From NCBI RefSeq assembly GCF_022682495.2, contig NC_071398.1, positions 90,671,705-90,735,704 on the forward strand: 64,000 bases of DNA. Reading direction: 5' to 3'. Both the position numbers and the translations under genes were made by a program. The DNA is from Desmodus rotundus (lineage: Eukaryota; Chordata; Mammalia; Chiroptera; Phyllostomidae). The notes under the pieces are model-generated. The model had not been told where the DNA came from. It was given only the letters and a program-made list of their open reading frames with translations, and did no database searches. Of the stretch, positions 62,721 to 64,000 are shown piece by piece; the stretch's first letter is position 1; each line of letters starts with the position of its first letter.

Positions 62721-64000
62721 TGGGAAGCGACTTCCTGCAGGGTTGGACAGGGGAGAGAAGAGAGGAAGATCTTGAAGGGACTATGTCATATCCATATGGC
62801 TTCCCTTTGTGATCTGAAAAGATTAAAACGGAAGGACTTTGAAAGAGCTGCAGGGGCTAAAATGGCGAGGTGGATTAAGGAGGAAAAGCAACAGCTTGGA
62901 TTTTCCATCATGACTCTGTTTCCCAGGCTTCCCACATCTAAATGCCAGGAGCCAGAAGGCAACCTGTGGCATCTTCAGGAGAGCCCTAAAAGGCAGGTGG
63001 GAAGGAGGTTCGAGTAAAGAAAGGAACCTGGAAACGAAGGATGATGTCCTTCGGAAAAACGCGTTTAGAACCGGAAGTGGCGACCGCTGTACAGCTACTG
63101 TATTCCTTGCCCGTGTAAGTTTCCGCATTTCAAAAGGCAGACGACTTATTCCCACGCTGTTTGTTTTGAATTGGTGGGGAGGCATTAGACTCAGCGAGAA
63201 CTCACCTGTCACCTCCCTTCCACGGTCTCCTCAAACAGTACAACCATATAAAAGACGGTCCTCTGAAATTCCAAACTAACCGCAGAGTTCTGCGCTCTAG
63301 TGCCACTGTCTGTGCGCAAGGCCAGAGAGGGGGGAGGCTGAACTCGTAGAATCAGGGACCCCTCACTGTAGGCCTATCTGCGTAATCTTAGGAGGAAGGG
63401 GAGAGGGAGTATGTATTTTTAAGAACCATCCCACGTGACTCTTCTCCGTCAAGTTCAGGAAGTACGCATTGGCTTGGGGATGAGCAAAGCCCTGGTGTTT
63501 CCTTCTAAGGACCTGGGCTCACTCTCCATCTGGCATCAACTAAATCTCCTCGAGTCATTTCTGTAATTGGAGAGTGCAGGTCATACTAGGTACCCCTGGA
63601 GCTTGTTGCTACAAAGCCTAGCCTCCTCCCTCACGCTTTGGAACTATTTTGGACCACCCTATGAATTGATTGATTGCCCAGTACTAATTCCATCGAATCC
63701 CTCTCCCTATTTTTCTCAGCCCACCCAGAGCTTCGAACCTCATCCTTTAGTGCAGGTGTCTCATACCCGTGCTACTCCACATATCCTCTAATGTGGGCCA
63801 GTTCTTCCTTCCTTTCCCACGCCTGACCCTTCTTCCTCTGTGTGCTCTGAACTCCTGGCTTGTGACCTGCAGACTCTATTGTGCTAACTTACTCCTTCCA
63901 TTTCATTGCCTCGACCAGAATCTTCCATGAAGAGGCTTTTCCTTCAGGGTTAGCTGGATATATGGGTCCAGAGCGTTTAGATTCCCAGGTATCTCTGAGG
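62721..64000. other. Intergenic DNA to the window edge
   Basis: No gene recognised. Near 63063-63085 'gtttagaaccggaagtggcgacc' contains an ETS-type site ('ccggaagt') in a small CpG-richer patch. Overlapping frames on both strands (up to 129 codons) show no domain. Confidence 0.4.

Overview
This is vertebrate nuclear DNA, almost certainly from a bat (probably Yangochiroptera). Coding sequence is sparse, genes have introns, and ancient mammalian repeats (MIR, L2, MLT1, MER5) are common. On top of these lie several copies of the tRNA-derived VES SINE ('GCCCTGGCTGGTGTGGCTCAG...'), which is typical of bats, plus an ORF2-less 'half-L1' and a mariner remnant. The gene content (a cluster of TEDDM1-type genes beside glutamine synthetase) matches the mammalian region that is 1q25 in human.

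Layout. 1-7.7 kb: no convincing gene; a mariner remnant, a VES SINE and old repeats. 7.77-8.54 kb (minus): an intact short TEDDM1-family gene. 8.6-23.8 kb: intergenic, with L2/MIR, a 17-bp minisatellite, VES, a solo ERV LTR, MER5A, a complete half-L1 with target-site duplications, and MLT1. 23.8-28.9 kb and 35.2-40.4 kb: two homologous blocks, each with an intact 303-codon TEDDM1-like gene on the plus strand (26968-27879 and 38374-39285), separated by about 6 kb of nested transposons. 40.4-45.5 kb: intergenic. 45.5-57 kb: GLUL, with a CpG-island promoter, non-coding exon 1, six coding exons that join to exactly 373 codons, and a long 3' UTR. 57-64 kb: intergenic, with recent short duplications, an inverted repeat and an LTR-like segment carrying a 24-bp-periodic CCAAT array and two octamers.

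How the genes relate. The three TEDDM genes encode multi-pass membrane proteins of the TMEM45/DUF716 type (epididymis-associated in other mammals). They form a local family shaped by duplication, inversion and recent gene conversion. GLUL encodes the cytosolic ATP-dependent glutamate-ammonia ligase and has no evident functional link to the TEDDM genes beyond conserved linkage.

The main points for a second look are: a sharp gene-conversion tract between the two plus-strand TEDDM genes; an open reading frame in GLUL intron 1 that ends at a good splice donor and would join in frame to the GLUL coding exon; the complete ORF2-less L1 insertion; and the unexplained repeat architecture at 58-62.7 kb. 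I saw no CRISPR array, operon or other prokaryotic feature. Repeat and exon edges were read by eye; approximate ones are stated as such.
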